The notes under the pieces: generated by a model
Told to the model about the DNA's origin: nothing
Seen by the model: the letters and a program-made list of their open reading frames with translations, nothing else
The model's database searches: none
Shown here: piece after piece, positions 7,438-17,821 of the stretch
Layout of the letters: every line of letters begins with the position of its first letter
How positions within the stretch are numbered: the stretch's first letter is position 1
Assembly: GCF_012932425.1 (NCBI RefSeq)
Contig: NZ_JAAIII010000001.1
Coordinates: forward strand, 1 to 64,000
DNA from: Bifidobacterium oedipodis
GTDB taxonomy: Bacteria > Actinomycetota > Actinomycetes > Actinomycetales > Bifidobacteriaceae
Length of the DNA: 64,000 nt
Reading direction: 5' to 3'
Made by a program: the position numbers and the translations under genes

Positions 7438-9306
7438 ATGCGGGGACAAGCCGAAGATCATCCGGCCAATCGGCCCGATGACACGTCTGATGACACGTCA
7501 AAGGTTTCGCCAGGCCTCAAACGGGCTCGGCGATGGCTGCTGCCAGCACAGGGATGGGCGGAACTTGCGCCGGCGGATGCAGAATCGCAGCCGAAGTTGG
7601 AGACAAAACCCAGAACACGCACGCGCACTTTCAGCTTCGGCCGGCTGATTCGCCACGGCCGCACCGAGGTTCGCCGCTCGCTGCAGGCAAGAACCGTGGC
7701 GCTAACCGTGGCATTGACCCTGGCGGTGGCGGTGGTGTTCTCCATGGTGTCGCTGATTTCCGTACGCGCCTCGCTGCTGTCCCAAATCACCTCACAGTCG
7801 CGCGCGGACTATTCGAATATGGTTCGCCGCGCGCAGGCCAGTCTGGATGCCGCCGATGTGAGCACAACCGTGCAGATTCAGCAACTGGTGAATGACCTGG
7901 CTTCCACCTTGCAATCCGACGGCTCGTCGAATCTGGCGGGCATATACCTATGGAGTCGCGACTCGTCGTCGCGCGCCATCGTGCCGATTTCCACCGAGCC
8001 CACCTATGAGCGGGTGATTTCGGATGATATTCGTTCATCCGTGGCCTCCAACCTTGGCAGCAATGTTTTTTACCAGCCCATTGAATTGCCGGTGTCGTCG
8101 AATGAGTCGCAGGAATCAACACCCGGTGCGGTACTGGGCACCATGCTTGACTTTGGCATAGTCGGCAATCTTGAGTTCTATGCCGTGTATTCGTATGCCC
8201 TGCAGCAGGAATCGCTGATGCAGATTCAGGTCAATCTGCTGGCGGTATGCGTGCTGCTGAGTCTGGTTGTGGGCGTGGTAATGTGGTCGGCGATCCGCGG
8301 CATCGTGCGCCCGGTGGAACATGTGGCCGCGGCGGCGAAGAATATGGCATCCGGTGATCTCGATGCCCGTGTGACGGTGAACCGCAAAGACGAGCTCGGC
8401 GTGCTGCAGCAATCGTTCAACGCCATGGCAGTATCGTTGGGCCATACCATTGATGAGCTCGAAGCCGCCGGTGTTTCACAGAAACGTTTCGTCTCTGATG
8501 TCTCCCACGAGCTGCGCACGCCTATCACCACCATGCGCATGGCTTGCGACTTGCTGGAGATGAAAAAGGACGATTTCGACCCTGCGGCCCGCCGCACCGT
8601 CGAACTGCTGTCTGGCCAGATCGACAGGTTCCAGGATATGCTTGCCGATTTGCTGGAGATTTCCCGATATGATGCCGGTTATGCCGCGCTCGATTTGGTG
8701 GAAACCGATATTCGCGAGCCGCTGGAGGCCGCTGCCGGTCAGGTTGCCGGCATCGCACAAGCCAAGCATGTGCTGATTCACCAGTATCTGCCGAACGTGC
8801 AAGTACTGGCTCGTATCGATTCGCGGCGTGTGATTCGCATCGTGCGCAATCTGTTGGCCAATGCCGTCGATTTCGCCGATGATAAGCCTGTGGACATGCG
8901 CGTTGCGGCCAATCGCAAGGCTGTGGTGATTTCCGTGCGCGATTATGGCACCGGCATGGCACCGGATCAGTTGGAACATGTATTCGACCGGTTCTGGCGC
9001 GGCGATTCCTCACGTTCACGCATCACCGGGGGAACGGGATTGGGCCTGTCTATCGCCATGACCGATGCGCTGCTGCATCACGGCACCATTCGTGTGCGTT
9101 CGCGCAAGGGGGAGGGCACATGGTTTTTGGTGATTCTGCCGCGCGATCCCGACGCAGGTGCAGTTCCCGATGCAGATCTGCCGTTGAATTTCGCTTTCGA
9201 CAGCCCTGATGACCTGCGCATCACCGGAGGATTCGGTGTGGCGCAAAGTCGCATTTCCGGCACCGACGAGACACGACGCGACACCATGATGGGAAGACCA
9301 CTATGA
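7438..9306 (+). CDS. mtrB: Sensor histidine kinase MtrB
   Basis: Membrane kinase partner of MtrA. The 622-residue protein has a long basic cytoplasmic N-terminus, a first membrane helix at about 86-109, an extracytoplasmic sensor domain (about 110-262), a second helix at about 265-286, a HAMP linker, and a HisKA domain with [12 protein letters not shown] (phospho-acceptor H357). The ATPase domain follows, with N-box [10 protein letters not shown]1 DYGTGM and G2 GGTGLGL. It begins five bases after mtrA and its TGA overlaps the ATG of lpqB (ATGA, 9303-9306), so the three are one operon. Confidence 0.93.
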   Translation: MRGQAEDHPANRPDDTSDDTSKVSPGLKRARRWLLPAQGWAELAPADAESQPKLETKPRTRTRTFSFGRLIRHGRTEVRRSLQARTVALTVALTLAVAVVFSMVSLISVRASLLSQITSQSRADYSNMVRRAQASLDAADVSTTVQIQQLVNDLASTLQSDGSSNLAGIYLWSRDSSSRAIVPISTEPTYERVISDDIRSSVASNLGSNVFYQPIELPVSSNESQESTPGAVLGTMLDFGIVGNLEFYAVYSYALQQESLMQIQVNLLAVCVLLSLVVGVVMWSAIRGIVRPVEHVAAAAKNMASGDLDARVTVNRKDELGVLQQSFNAMAVSLGHTIDELEAAGVSQKRFVSDVSHELRTPITTMRMACDLLEMKKDDFDPAARRTVELLSGQIDRFQDMLADLLEISRYDAGYAALDLVETDIREPLEAAAGQVAGIAQAKHVLIHQYLPNVQVLARIDSRRVIRIVRNLLANAVDFADDKPVDMRVAANRKAVVISVRDYGTGMAPDQLEHVFDRFWRGDSSRSRITGGTGLGLSIAMTDALLHHGTIRVRSRKGEGTWFLVILPRDPDAGAVPDADLPLNFAFDSPDDLRITGGFGVAQSRISGTDETRRDTMMGRPL

Positions 9307-11174
9307 CATCGATTGCAACTCTTGCACCAAGAATCAAACGATTCGTCGCGGCAACCATGGTGTGCAGCTGTTGCCTGACCCTGGCCGCATGCGGCTATGG
9401 GCCTCTGGGCCTGCCCACCAAAGGCATGGTGCAGACGCTGGCACCCGTCGAACAGCAGACCCAGCGCGTATACACCAATCCTGAAGGCCCCGACGATAAC
9501 GCGCCTCCGGAAGATATCGTCAGTGGATTTTACGATGCCATGCCGGCTGGCGTGCAGTCCGACGGCTATGAAGTGGCCCGTGAATATCTCACCAAGGCAG
9601 CCGCCGCCGATTGGAATGGCGATATTTCGGCGTTGGTATACGACGGTACTCCGGATATCCGCCGCCGTGTGAACGCAATGGGTTCGGCGCATTCCGATGA
9701 CCGCTCGATGGTGGTGGAAGTCGACCTGAAAGTTGTCGGCAAACTCGATTCGCATGGATTGTATACGGCCTATGAAGGTGCGCAGGTAACAAGCCTGACG
9801 TATATGCTGGCCAAGGAGAGCAACCAGTGGCGCATTTCCGCGCTCGACAATGGCGTAGTGGTCTCCAAGGCCGATTTTGAGCAGGTATTCCGGCAGGTAT
9901 CGGTGTATCAGGTTGATCATTCCGGCACTTGTGCGATTCCGGATGTGCGCTGGCTCAGCTGGCGCAACTGGCGCACCCAAGCCGTCAAGGAAGTGCTCGC
10001 CGATGCGTCGGATTGGCTCAGCGGTGTGGTGCGCGACCCGAATCCGGGCGATGTGCGCCTGGCCGTGAATTCCGTTCCAGTGGACGGCAGCACGGCCGAA
10101 GTGAACCTTGACGGCGCGTTCGCCGAACTCGACGAGGGGGAGCGGGCGCGGTTGGTGCGCCGCATTCGCATGACCTTGGGCGATGGCAGCACAGAGTATC
10201 AGATCAAGGTGCTGGGTGCGGGAGTTGACTATTCGGATGCGGACAGCGAACTGACGTTGGGCACAGAAAGCCTGCCAAGCAATGGCGTCTATACCCTGAC
10301 CGGAGGGTATGTGGTGTCATTGTCAAGCTCAAGCCCGCTGCGCGTCGGTGAGGTGCCTGGCTACGAGCATGCGAAGGGTTTCGTGTTCTCGGCAACCGGT
10401 GGCGCAGTATTGCGCGAGAATCATGTTGTCGATTGTCTTGATGCCGATGGCAAGTCTTGCAACCAGCTGTTCTCCGGCGAACATATGAATGCGATCAGCG
10501 AGGGCATCGACGGCGAGATTTGGGGCATTGGCGCGGATGGCCGCACGCTGCATGTGTCGCGCAACGGCAAAGAAGCAGTGCTGAACGTATCGTGGCTGGA
10601 TCCGGGGACCCGTATTGTTTCGCTGGCGGTTTCCCCAGAGGGCGCGCGCCTGGCTCTGGCAGTCGAAACCGATCAGGAGACTTCCGACCAGAACAATGCG
10701 CAGAAGTCCGGCGACGATGCCAATACAGACAAGGCCAATACAGACAAGGCCAATACAACGGATCAGACGAATGACGAGACAACCGAGAACGCTCATGCAT
10801 CGGCCAGCGTGATGATGACCGGCGTGGCCCGCGATTCAGATGGCCTGCCAACTGCATTGGGCGGCGATGCCGTGACGGTAAGTGCGCAGCGCCATGTCAC
10901 CATGCTGACGTTCTATAACGAACTTAGCTTGGTGTATGTCACCAAAGCCGGTCAGGATGTTGTGCAGGAGGGATTCCGCCAGATTACGCCCGGCCCGGCA
11001 AATACACAGCGTTTGCCGGATGCCGACGTGGTATCGATAGCGGCAGGGCAGATCGCCCAGGTTCGCCGATTGGCGGCACTCGATGATTCCGGAACCGTGC
11101 GTTCGGTGTCCGGCACGCTTGACGGTTCCTGGAGCATTGCCGACAGCCAGGTCGTCGCCTTGGGCGAACAATAG
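9303..11174 (+). CDS. lpqB: Lipoprotein LpqB, accessory protein of MtrAB
   Basis: LpqB is known in actinobacteria as a lipoprotein that interacts with MtrB. A type II signal peptide ends in TLAAC, with lipidated C30. A GerMN-like region occupies the middle (about residues 230-320), and the C-terminal half resembles a beta-propeller. The 623-residue length fits the family. A low-complexity Asp/Asn/Thr segment (about residues 458-500, with [14 protein letters not shown]) interrupts the C-terminal part and is probably a flexible loop specific to this lineage. No clear intrinsic terminator follows the stop. Confidence 0.9.
   Translation: MTSIATLAPRIKRFVAATMVCSCCLTLAACGYGPLGLPTKGMVQTLAPVEQQTQRVYTNPEGPDDNAPPEDIVSGFYDAMPAGVQSDGYEVAREYLTKAAAADWNGDISALVYDGTPDIRRRVNAMGSAHSDDRSMVVEVDLKVVGKLDSHGLYTAYEGAQVTSLTYMLAKESNQWRISALDNGVVVSKADFEQVFRQVSVYQVDHSGTCAIPDVRWLSWRNWRTQAVKEVLADASDWLSGVVRDPNPGDVRLAVNSVPVDGSTAEVNLDGAFAELDEGERARLVRRIRMTLGDGSTEYQIKVLGAGVDYSDADSELTLGTESLPSNGVYTLTGGYVVSLSSSSPLRVGEVPGYEHAKGFVFSATGGAVLRENHVVDCLDADGKSCNQLFSGEHMNAISEGIDGEIWGIGADGRTLHVSRNGKEAVLNVSWLDPGTRIVSLAVSPEGARLALAVETDQETSDQNNAQKSGDDANTDKANTDKANTTDQTNDETTENAHASASVMMTGVARDSDGLPTALGGDAVTVSAQRHVTMLTFYNELSLVYVTKAGQDVVQEGFRQITPGPANTQRLPDADVVSIAAGQIAQVRRLAALDDSGTVRSVSGTLDGSWSIADSQVVALGEQ
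10719..10759 (+). repeat. 15-bp in-frame tandem repeat inside lpqB
   Basis: GCCAATACAGACAAG occurs at 10719-10733 and 10734-10748, followed by a partial third copy to 10759. The unit is a whole number of codons (ANTDK), so copy-number change would alter loop length without a frameshift. Confidence 0.85.
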
Positions 11175-11411
11175 TAGGAGCTGCGCCGCAGCATGCCTAA
11201 GCCTTCCCCGTTGTTGAGCACTTTCCCCCCGATATGAGACACGCATAGACACGGTTCGTCGTTATCAAACTGTTATCGAGCTGTTATGGTTTCGTTACCA
11301 TCTGAGATTGAACGACCCGTTCCCGCCAACCATAATGGAAGCCATCAGATGACAACCGTCATCGGGCAAAGGAACGGACCTTTGCGCAACGTACCCGAGG
11401 AGGAGTACAAC
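11175..11411 (+). promoter_or_regulatory. Promoter region of the fru operon
   Basis: This 237-base gap separates lpqB from fruE and holds no gene. The segment 11250-11330 is AT-rich relative to its surroundings, with two near-identical CTGTTATCGA/CTGTTATGGT strings (near 11270 and 11280) and a small palindrome ATGGT-TTCGTT-ACCAT at about 11285-11300 that could bind a regulator. No promoter hexamers could be fixed with certainty. The ribosome site of fruE, GAGGAGGAG, lies at its right end. Confidence 0.4.
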
Positions 11412-12407
11412 ATGAAGAATTGGAAGAAGGCCATCGCATTCGTCGTTTCCGGCGCGGCTCTGGTGTCTTTTGCAGCCTGCGGCTCCAGCAATGGCGACGC
11501 CGCTGACAACGGTAGCTCCGACAGCGGCAAGAAGACCGTCGGCTTCGTGGCAGTTGGCCCCGAGGGCGGCTTCCGCTCCGCCAATGAGAAGGATATCCAG
11601 AACGCCTTCAAGGATGCCGGCTTCGACCTGATTTATTCCCCGACCAGCAACTCTGATCAGTCCAAGCAGATTCAGGCGTTCAACAAGTTCGTCAACGACG
11701 AAGTGGACGCGATCATCCTGTCCTCCACCGAGGACTCCGGCTGGGATGACTCCCTGAAGAAGGCCGCCGAGGCGGAAATCCCGGTGTTCACGGTCGACCG
11801 CAACGTGGACGTCAAGGATGCCGAAGCCAAGAAGGCCATCGTCTCCCACATCGGCCCGTCCAACGAATGGTGCGGCCAGCAGGCTGCCGAGTTCCTCAAC
11901 GAGCAGTATCCGGATGGTGCCAACGGTATCATCCTGGAAGGCATCGCCGGCCTGTCCGTGGTCAAGGATCGCCAGACTGGTTTCGATTCCAAGATCGCCT
12001 CCAACCAGAAGGTGCTCGAATCCCAGTCCGCTAACTGGTCCACTGATGAGGCCAAGACCGTGACCGCCGGCCTGCTTGACAAGTACAAGTCCGAGGGCAT
12101 CAAGTGGATCTGGGCTCAGAACGATGAGATGGCTCTGGGCGCTGCCCAGGCTGTGGACGCCGCCGGCCTCAAGGGCCAGGTGACCATCATCGGTAACGAT
12201 GGTACCGAAGCCGCTCTGCAAGCCGTGGCCGATGGTGATCTCGCCTTCGATATCGAATACAACCCGATCTTCGGCAAGGAGACCGCTCAGGCTGTCAAGG
12301 ATTACCTGGATGGCAAGGACGTCGAAGCCAACATCGAAATCGACTCCAAGACCTTCACCAAGGAAGAAGCTCAGGCCGCTCTCGATTCCGGCGAGCGTCA
12401 GTACTGA
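11412..12407 (+). CDS. fruE: Sugar ABC transporter substrate-binding lipoprotein (FruE-like)
   Basis: Binds sugar outside the membrane for the importer encoded by the next three genes. The 331-residue protein starts at ATG 11412, ten bases after GAGGAGGAG; an in-frame ATG at 11286 lacks a ribosome site and would spoil the signal peptide. The lipobox VSFAAC gives lipidated C23, followed by a Ser/Asn/Asp linker and a periplasmic-binding-protein type 1 fold (VGFVAVGPEGGF, then TSNSDQSKQIQAFNKFVND). The four-gene order and family match the B. longum fructose system FruEKFG (also annotated as YtfQ-type galactofuranose transport). The symbol rests on that resemblance. Confidence 0.8.
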   Translation: MKNWKKAIAFVVSGAALVSFAACGSSNGDAADNGSSDSGKKTVGFVAVGPEGGFRSANEKDIQNAFKDAGFDLIYSPTSNSDQSKQIQAFNKFVNDEVDAIILSSTEDSGWDDSLKKAAEAEIPVFTVDRNVDVKDAEAKKAIVSHIGPSNEWCGQQAAEFLNEQYPDGANGIILEGIAGLSVVKDRQTGFDSKIASNQKVLESQSANWSTDEAKTVTAGLLDKYKSEGIKWIWAQNDEMALGAAQAVDAAGLKGQVTIIGNDGTEAALQAVADGDLAFDIEYNPIFGKETAQAVKDYLDGKDVEANIEIDSKTFTKEEAQAALDSGERQY

Positions 12408-12458
12408 TCAACCTCTTCTCACGATTCAAATAATTCATAACTGATAAACCGCGAACAA

Positions 12459-12488
12459 GATGGTGTGCAGGGCTTCCCGCACACCATC
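12459..12488 (+). promoter_or_regulatory. Intercistronic hairpin between fruE and fruK
   Basis: GATGGTGTGC (12459-12468) pairs with GCACACCATC (12479-12488); an inner GGG/CCC extends the stem with a bulged A, leaving a CTT loop. No U-run follows. Such a stem after a binding-protein gene commonly protects its mRNA, giving more binding protein than transporter. Confidence 0.55.
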
Positions 12489-12547
12489 GTTCGTATCGGC
12501 GCGAATTATCACAAAACGGTAACAATCCTTTTTGGTAAGGCAACGAC

Positions 12548-14092
12548 ATGACAGACAAGCAACCAATCGTCGTGATGAAAGGCATCACGATCGAATTCCC
12601 GGGCGTCAAAGCCCTGGACGGTGTCGATCTGCGACTCTTCCCGGGTGAGGTCCACGCCCTCATGGGCGAGAACGGTGCAGGCAAGTCGACGATGATCAAG
12701 GCCCTGACGGGCGTGTACAAAATCAACGCCGGCACCATCGTGGTGGATGGCAAGCCGCAGCAGTTCAACGGCACCCTCGACGCACAGAACGCAGGCATCG
12801 CCACCGTGTATCAGGAAGTCAACCTGTGCACCAACCTGACGGTGGGCGAGAACGTGATGCTGGGACACGAAGTGCGCGGTCCGCTGGGCATCAACTGGAA
12901 GAAGACGCATGAGGCGGCGAAGCAGTACCTCGCTCAGATGGGTCTGGAGAACATCGATCCGCGCACGCCGCTGAGCTCGATCTCCATCGCCATGCAGCAG
13001 CTGGTCGCCATCGCCCGCGCCATGGTCATCGACGCCAAGGTGCTGATCCTCGACGAGCCCACCTCGTCGCTGGACGCCAACGAGGTGCAGGATCTGTACA
13101 AGATCATGCGCAAGGTGCGTGATTCGGGCGTGGCCATCCTGTTCGTCTCCCACTTCCTTGACCAGATCTACGAGATCTGCGACCGCATGACCATCCTGCG
13201 CAATGGCCGCTTCATCAAGGAAGTCATGGTCAAGGACACCCCGCGCAACGAGCTGATCGGCATGATGATCGGCAAGAGCGCTGAGGAACTTTCCCAGATT
13301 GGCGCCAAGAAGGCACGTCGCGCGGTTGATGCCGGCGAAAAGCCGATCGTGTCGATCAAGCAGCTGGGCAAGAAGGGCACCATCAACCCCGTGGATCTCG
13401 ACATCTACGGCGGCGAGGTTGTCGGCTTCGCTGGCCTGCTGGGTTCCGGCCGCACCGAACTGGGACGTTTGCTGTACGGTGCCGACAAGCCGGATGCCGG
13501 CGGCTCCTACGAGCTCAAGGGCAAGACCGTCTCCATCTCCGACCCCTACACCGCTCTGAAGAACAAGATCGCCTACTCCACCGAAAACCGTCGTGACGAA
13601 GGCATCATCGGCGACCTGACCGTGCGTCAGAACATGCTGATCGCCCTGCAAGCGACGCGTGGCATGCTCAAGCCGATTCCCAAGAAGGAAGCCGACGAGA
13701 TCGTTGCCAAGTACATGAAGGAGCTCAACGTCCAGCCGCCGGATCCTGATCGTCCGATCAAGAATCTATCTGGTGGTAACCAGCAGAAGGTGCTGATTGG
13801 CCGTTGGCTGGCAACCCACCCGGATCTGCTGATTCTGGACGAACCAACCCGAGGCATTGATATCGGCGCCAAGGCCGAAATCCAGCAGGTTGTGCTTGAC
13901 CTGGCCGAACAGGGCATGGGCGTGGTGTTCATCTCCTCCGAACTTGAGGAAGTCGTGCGTCTCTCCGACAACATCGAAGTGCTCAAGGACCGTCATAAAA
14001 TCGCCGAGATCGAGAACGGTGACACCGTCTCTCAGCAGACCATCGTCGACACGATCTCCAATACGACCATTTCCACCGGAAAGGAGGCATGA
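12548..14092 (+). CDS. fruK: Sugar ABC transporter ATPase (FruK-like), two ATPase domains
   Basis: Energises the importer. The 514-residue protein has the tandem-ATPase layout of the ribose/galactose (CUT2) class. Domain 1 has Walker A GENGAGKST (about residues 39-47), a Q-loop and Walker B LILDEPTSSLD. Domain 2 has a degenerate P-loop (FAGLLGSGRTELG), an intact signature LSGGNQQK and Walker B LLILDEPTRGID, as is usual for this class. The start follows TTTTTGGTAAGGCAACGAC. It ends in a four-base overlap with fruF (ATGA), so the subunits are translationally coupled. Confidence 0.85.
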   Translation: MTDKQPIVVMKGITIEFPGVKALDGVDLRLFPGEVHALMGENGAGKSTMIKALTGVYKINAGTIVVDGKPQQFNGTLDAQNAGIATVYQEVNLCTNLTVGENVMLGHEVRGPLGINWKKTHEAAKQYLAQMGLENIDPRTPLSSISIAMQQLVAIARAMVIDAKVLILDEPTSSLDANEVQDLYKIMRKVRDSGVAILFVSHFLDQIYEICDRMTILRNGRFIKEVMVKDTPRNELIGMMIGKSAEELSQIGAKKARRAVDAGEKPIVSIKQLGKKGTINPVDLDIYGGEVVGFAGLLGSGRTELGRLLYGADKPDAGGSYELKGKTVSISDPYTALKNKIAYSTENRRDEGIIGDLTVRQNMLIALQATRGMLKPIPKKEADEIVAKYMKELNVQPPDPDRPIKNLSGGNQQKVLIGRWLATHPDLLILDEPTRGIDIGAKAEIQQVVLDLAEQGMGVVFISSELEEVVRLSDNIEVLKDRHKIAEIENGDTVSQQTIVDTISNTTISTGKEA

Positions 14093-15162
14093 TGGCTGAC
14101 ACCAAGAAAAAAGCGGGAAACCCGATTATCAAGAAGCTGCTGGGCTCCAATCTGACCTGGTCGGTCGTCGCGCTGCTCGTTCTTATCGTCATCTGCACCG
14201 TTTTCTCCGATGGGTTCCTGTCGCTGCGTTGGAATGACAACACCGGCGGCCTGGCAGGCCCCCTGATCACCGTGCTGCAGGAATCCGCGCGCTACCTGAT
14301 GATCGCAACCGGCATGACCCTGGTCATCTCCACCGCAGGCATCGACCTGTCGGTCGGCTCGGTGATGGCCGTCTCCGGCGCCGCCGCGATGCAGCTGCTG
14401 GTCAGCGGCGTCAACGTGTGGGCCGCCATCCTGCTCTCCCTGCTCATCGGTCTGGCCATCGGCTGCTTCAACGGCATGCTCGTCTCGGTTCTGGGACTTC
14501 AGCCGTTCATCACCACACTGATTATGATGCTCGCCGGCCGTGGCTTGGCAAAGGTCATCACCTCCGGTGAGAACACCGACGCTGGCTCGGTCGCCGGCAA
14601 TGGCCCGCTCAAGTGGATGGCCAACGGCTTCATCCTCGGCATCCCGGCCAACTTCATCATCGCGCTGGTAATCGTCGCAATCGTGGCGCTTATCTGCCGC
14701 AAGACAGCCATGGGCATGATGATCGAATCCGTGGGCATCAACCCCGAGGCCTCCCGCATGACCGGCATCAAGCCGAGGAAGATCCTCTTCCTGGTGTACG
14801 CAATCTCCGGCCTGCTGGCCGCAGTCGCCGGCCTGTTCGCCACCGCATCCGTGATGCGCGTCGACATCTCCAAAACCGGTCAGGATCTGGAAATGTACGC
14901 CATCCTCGCGGTCGTCATCGGCGGCACCTCGCTGCTGGGCGGTAAGTTCTCGCTTGCCGGTTCCGCACTCGGCGCCGTGATCATCGCCATGATCCGCAAG
15001 ACCATCATCACCCTCGGCATCGATTCGGCTGCAACTCCGGCCTTCTTCGCCATCGTGGTGATCGTGATCTGCGTGATGCAGGCTCCCAAGATTCATAACC
15101 TCGGCGCTGAAATAAAACGTAAACGCGCGCTTAAGGAACAAGCGAAGGCGGTGGCAGCATGA
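14089..15162 (+). CDS. fruF: Sugar ABC transporter permease (FruF-like)
   Basis: One of two membrane subunits. The 357-residue protein has about eight to ten hydrophobic segments and the CUT2 permease signature TLVISTAGIDLSVGSVMA (about residues 82-99), plus a cytoplasmic loop GINPEASRMTGI that contacts the ATPase. Stop and start overlap by four bases on both sides (with fruK and fruG). The GGAAAGGAGG ribosome site lies inside the end of fruK. Confidence 0.85.
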   Translation: MMADTKKKAGNPIIKKLLGSNLTWSVVALLVLIVICTVFSDGFLSLRWNDNTGGLAGPLITVLQESARYLMIATGMTLVISTAGIDLSVGSVMAVSGAAAMQLLVSGVNVWAAILLSLLIGLAIGCFNGMLVSVLGLQPFITTLIMMLAGRGLAKVITSGENTDAGSVAGNGPLKWMANGFILGIPANFIIALVIVAIVALICRKTAMGMMIESVGINPEASRMTGIKPRKILFLVYAISGLLAAVAGLFATASVMRVDISKTGQDLEMYAILAVVIGGTSLLGGKFSLAGSALGAVIIAMIRKTIITLGIDSAATPAFFAIVVIVICVMQAPKIHNLGAEIKRKRALKEQAKAVAA

Positions 15163-16187
15163 CAACGGCAACTCGCAAGGCTGCAAAGGCCACGAAGGCC
15201 ACGAAGGGATTCTCCTTCAATCCTCAGATGATCCCGACCATCACGGCCGTCGTCATCTTCATCCTCATGCTCGTGATGGGCCAGGCACTGTTCGGCACCT
15301 ACGCCCGACTTGGCTTCTTCTCGTCGCTGTTCGTCGATCATGCCTACCTGATCATTCTGGCCGTGGCAATGACCCTGCCGATTCTCACCGGCGGCATCGA
15401 TCTGTCGGTCGGCGCCATCGTGGCAATCACCTCGGTTGTCGGCGTCAAGATGACCATGGCCGGTGTGCCGGCGTTCGTCGCCATCATCGTGATGCTGCTG
15501 CTCGGCGTGGTGTTCGGCCTGCTGGCCGGCGTGCTCATCGAGGAATTCAACATGCAGCCGTTCATCGCCACCCTGTCGACGATGTTCCTGGCCCGCGGTA
15601 TCGCCTCGATGATCTCCACTGACTCGCTGACCCTGCCGGAGGGCAACAACTTCGACTTCATCAGCCAGGACATCAAGATCATCGACCGTCCCAAGATCAG
15701 CCATGATCTTACGATCAACGTCGGCGTCATCATCGCCGTGCTCGTGGTGATCTTCGGCTATATCCTGCTGCACAAGACCCGCACCGGACGCACCATTTAC
15801 GCCATCGGCGGCTCCCGCTCCTCCGCGGAACTGATGGGTCTGCCCGCCAAGCGCACCAACTACATCATCTACCTTGTCTCCGGCACGCTGGCGGCCCTGG
15901 CTTCCGTGGTGTACACGGCCAACGTCGGTTCGGCCAAGAACACCGTGGGTGTCGGCTGGGAGCTGGACGCCATCTCGTCCGTCGTCATCGGCGGTACCCT
16001 GATCACCGGTGGCTTCGGCTACGTGCTTGGCTCCGTGATCGGTGCTCTGGTCCGTTCCATCATCGACCCGCTGACCTCCGACTTCGGTGTGCCGGCCGAA
16101 TGGACCACCATCGTGGTGGGTGCCATGATCCTGATCTTCGTGGTCCTGCAGCGTGCGGTGACCGCGCTGAGCGGAGATAAAAAATAG
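15159..16187 (+). CDS. fruG: Sugar ABC transporter permease (FruG-like)
   Basis: Second membrane subunit, 342 residues, with the same permease signature (LPILTGGIDLSVGAIVAI, about residues 73-90) and multiple hydrophobic helices. It is the last gene of the operon and is followed by a strong intrinsic terminator at 16256-16303. The N-terminus is basic (RKAAKATKATK), orienting it toward the cytoplasm. The pairing of two non-identical permeases is usual for this subgroup (ytfT/yjfF-like). Confidence 0.85.
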   Translation: MTTATRKAAKATKATKGFSFNPQMIPTITAVVIFILMLVMGQALFGTYARLGFFSSLFVDHAYLIILAVAMTLPILTGGIDLSVGAIVAITSVVGVKMTMAGVPAFVAIIVMLLLGVVFGLLAGVLIEEFNMQPFIATLSTMFLARGIASMISTDSLTLPEGNNFDFISQDIKIIDRPKISHDLTINVGVIIAVLVVIFGYILLHKTRTGRTIYAIGGSRSSAELMGLPAKRTNYIIYLVSGTLAALASVVYTANVGSAKNTVGVGWELDAISSVVIGGTLITGGFGYVLGSVIGALVRSIIDPLTSDFGVPAEWTTIVVGAMILIFVVLQRAVTALSGDKK

Positions 16188-16255
16188 CCGGTTTCTTGTG
16201 CCGGAATTATAACTGAATATTCATAACTGAACACTTTCCTCCCCTTTCCTTTCAG

Positions 16256-16303
16256 CGTTTCGGGGCGTGGCCTGCTTCCAGACCACGCCCCGAAACGTTT
16301 TTT
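16256..16303 (+). terminator. Rho-independent terminator of the fru operon
   Basis: Perfect 15-bp stem, CGTTTCGGGGCGTGG (16256-16270) with CCACGCCCCGAAACG (16283-16297), 12-base loop, followed directly by six T (16298-16303). Confidence 0.95.
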
Positions 16304-16365
16304 GCGCCGATGTTCGGGCATGATATTGCGTTTAGGGCATGACATCGAGATTATGCGTGAGGACG

Positions 16366-16697
16366 CACCTACGAAGGCCCGTTTGCAGAGCTATTTCGGC
16401 GTCCGTAGGTGTCTGTTAGCAGCAAGCGCATAATTGCGGCGCATGAGAATGGCTTGTTTCCGCGGTTTTGATGATCCGCTGGTATGCCGGAAAGTTTGGC
16501 GCACACCTACGGAAGCCCGAATAGGCGGGTAAATGCGCATTCGTAGGTGTTCTTCATATTGCCATGCACACGATTAATAGTATGAAAATGGCTTGTTTCT
16601 GCGGTTTATAGGGTATGAATGCTGGAACGTTGCTTGGGGCTGACACCTACGAAGGTCGAATTAGCTTTGCAATCGGGCTTGCGTTGGTGCGGCGCTG
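16366..16697. repeat. Imperfect ~140-bp tandem repeat, three copies of an inverted motif
   Basis: The motif CACCTACG...CGTAGGTGT occurs as an inverted pair at 16366-16412 and 16503-16550; a third copy begins at 16643 and ends in a diverged CGTTGGTGC at 16682-16690. Between them, a second conserved stretch (GAATGGCTTGTTTCCGCGG near 16447 and AAATGGCTTGTTTCTGCGG near 16585) recurs. Each unit can form a hairpin. No gene was found in 16304-16697. Confidence 0.75.
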
Positions 16698-17585
16698 CTA
16701 GGAAGTGCGGATCAGTGTCAGTTTTCTGCGCTTATCGGTGAGCTGTTCGAGACTGAGACGCGGCTGGATCGGCACCACCTTGCCTGTCTGTTTCATAATT
16801 GCCTGCGCCACTTTGCAGGCCAGCACCTGCTGATGCCATTCATCCGACAAATCCAGCTGGTCGACCGTGACAATTTCCCAATGCTTGGATCGCAGCATAT
16901 TCCATTTCCAGTTGTCGCGTCTCCATTGCTGTTGATCGGTGCGATGATGATCGCCGTTGTACTCTATGCCTATCTTCCATTCGGGGATCGCCAGATCAAG
17001 GCTGATGGGTTTGCCTGAATAGTAATGCAGATTGGTAAACGTGTAATTCACCACCATCGCCGGCATTCCGTAGCGCAGCAGCACCAGCCGCAATTGGGTT
17101 TCCTTAGGGGAATCGCTGCCCGGAGATGCCAACGACAGCGCGCGAATGCACTGCTTGCGATGGGGGAACTTCTCGCCGGCCACAGTTCGTTGCAGATCCT
17201 TCATATCGCAAATGTTGTGCCGAATCATCGATTCGGCCAGCGCCACTTGTTCGTCGATGCTGGTGTAACCGGCAAGCTGGTGCCAGACCATTTCGGGCCT
17301 GAGCACATGGAGATTGCGGTCGATGGTGATGATGTGCTCGCTGGTTAGCGTGGACAGCAAATGAAGCTGCAGACCGACTCTGCGGTGCAGCTTGTTACGT
17401 TTGGAAACCGTGGCATGAAGCATGGAGCCATTCAGTGTGTTGGTTGTGGGCTGCTCGACCTTCAGCAAAGCGAGCGCGGTGGTATGGCTAAACGGGTACC
17501 TCACGTTCAATGCGCGGCAGACTGCCATCGTGGAGGTTTGAAGCTCCTCCAATGAGGCTGCTGATACTGGTTTGTAGTCGTCCAT
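16698..17585 (-). CDS. DUF559-like protein with endonuclease-fold C-terminus
   Basis: The function is unknown. The C-terminal part (ISLDLAIPEWKIGIEYNGDHH, about residues 194-214) has the D-x(n)-E-Y-x-G-D pattern of Vsr/PD-(D/E)XK-like DUF559 proteins. The N-terminal region resembles the winged-helix plus linker layout of the many actinobacterial DUF559 proteins sometimes listed as AbiEi-like. The start is uncertain: ATG 17585 (MDDYKPVSA), ATG 17603 and a longer frame from 17708 are all open, and none has a clear ribosome site. It is a stand-alone gene, divergent from 17822. Nuclease activity is an inference from fold only. Confidence 0.6.
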   Translation of the reverse strand: MDDYKPVSAASLEELQTSTMAVCRALNVRYPFSHTTALALLKVEQPTTNTLNGSMLHATVSKRNKLHRRVGLQLHLLSTLTSEHIITIDRNLHVLRPEMVWHQLAGYTSIDEQVALAESMIRHNICDMKDLQRTVAGEKFPHRKQCIRALSLASPGSDSPKETQLRLVLLRYGMPAMVVNYTFTNLHYYSGKPISLDLAIPEWKIGIEYNGDHHRTDQQQWRRDNWKWNMLRSKHWEIVTVDQLDLSDEWHQQVLACKVAQAIMKQTGKVVPIQPRLSLEQLTDKRRKLTLIRTS

Positions 17586-17821
17586 GAGCGCACCATAACG
17601 CATTCGTGGGGTCGAGGAAACGAAAAACAGGGTATGTGGAGCGAGCTTGCCATGCTTGTCCACAGCAATCGATTGATGCAGTTGATTGCGTTGAGTTGTG
17701 CACAACAATTGTGGATAATGATGGTCGGCTAGCGCAGCGGCAGGGTATTGGGTTCGTTACGTGGGGGCGGTTACGCTTGGTGTTAGGTGTTATTGAGAGT
17801 TATGACTTTGTGGGAGGATGC

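Noticed and set aside
17700..17821. tRNA-like string GGCTAGCGCAGCGGCAGGG upstream of the amidotransferase gene
   Set aside because: No acceptor or anticodon stem could be formed around it.
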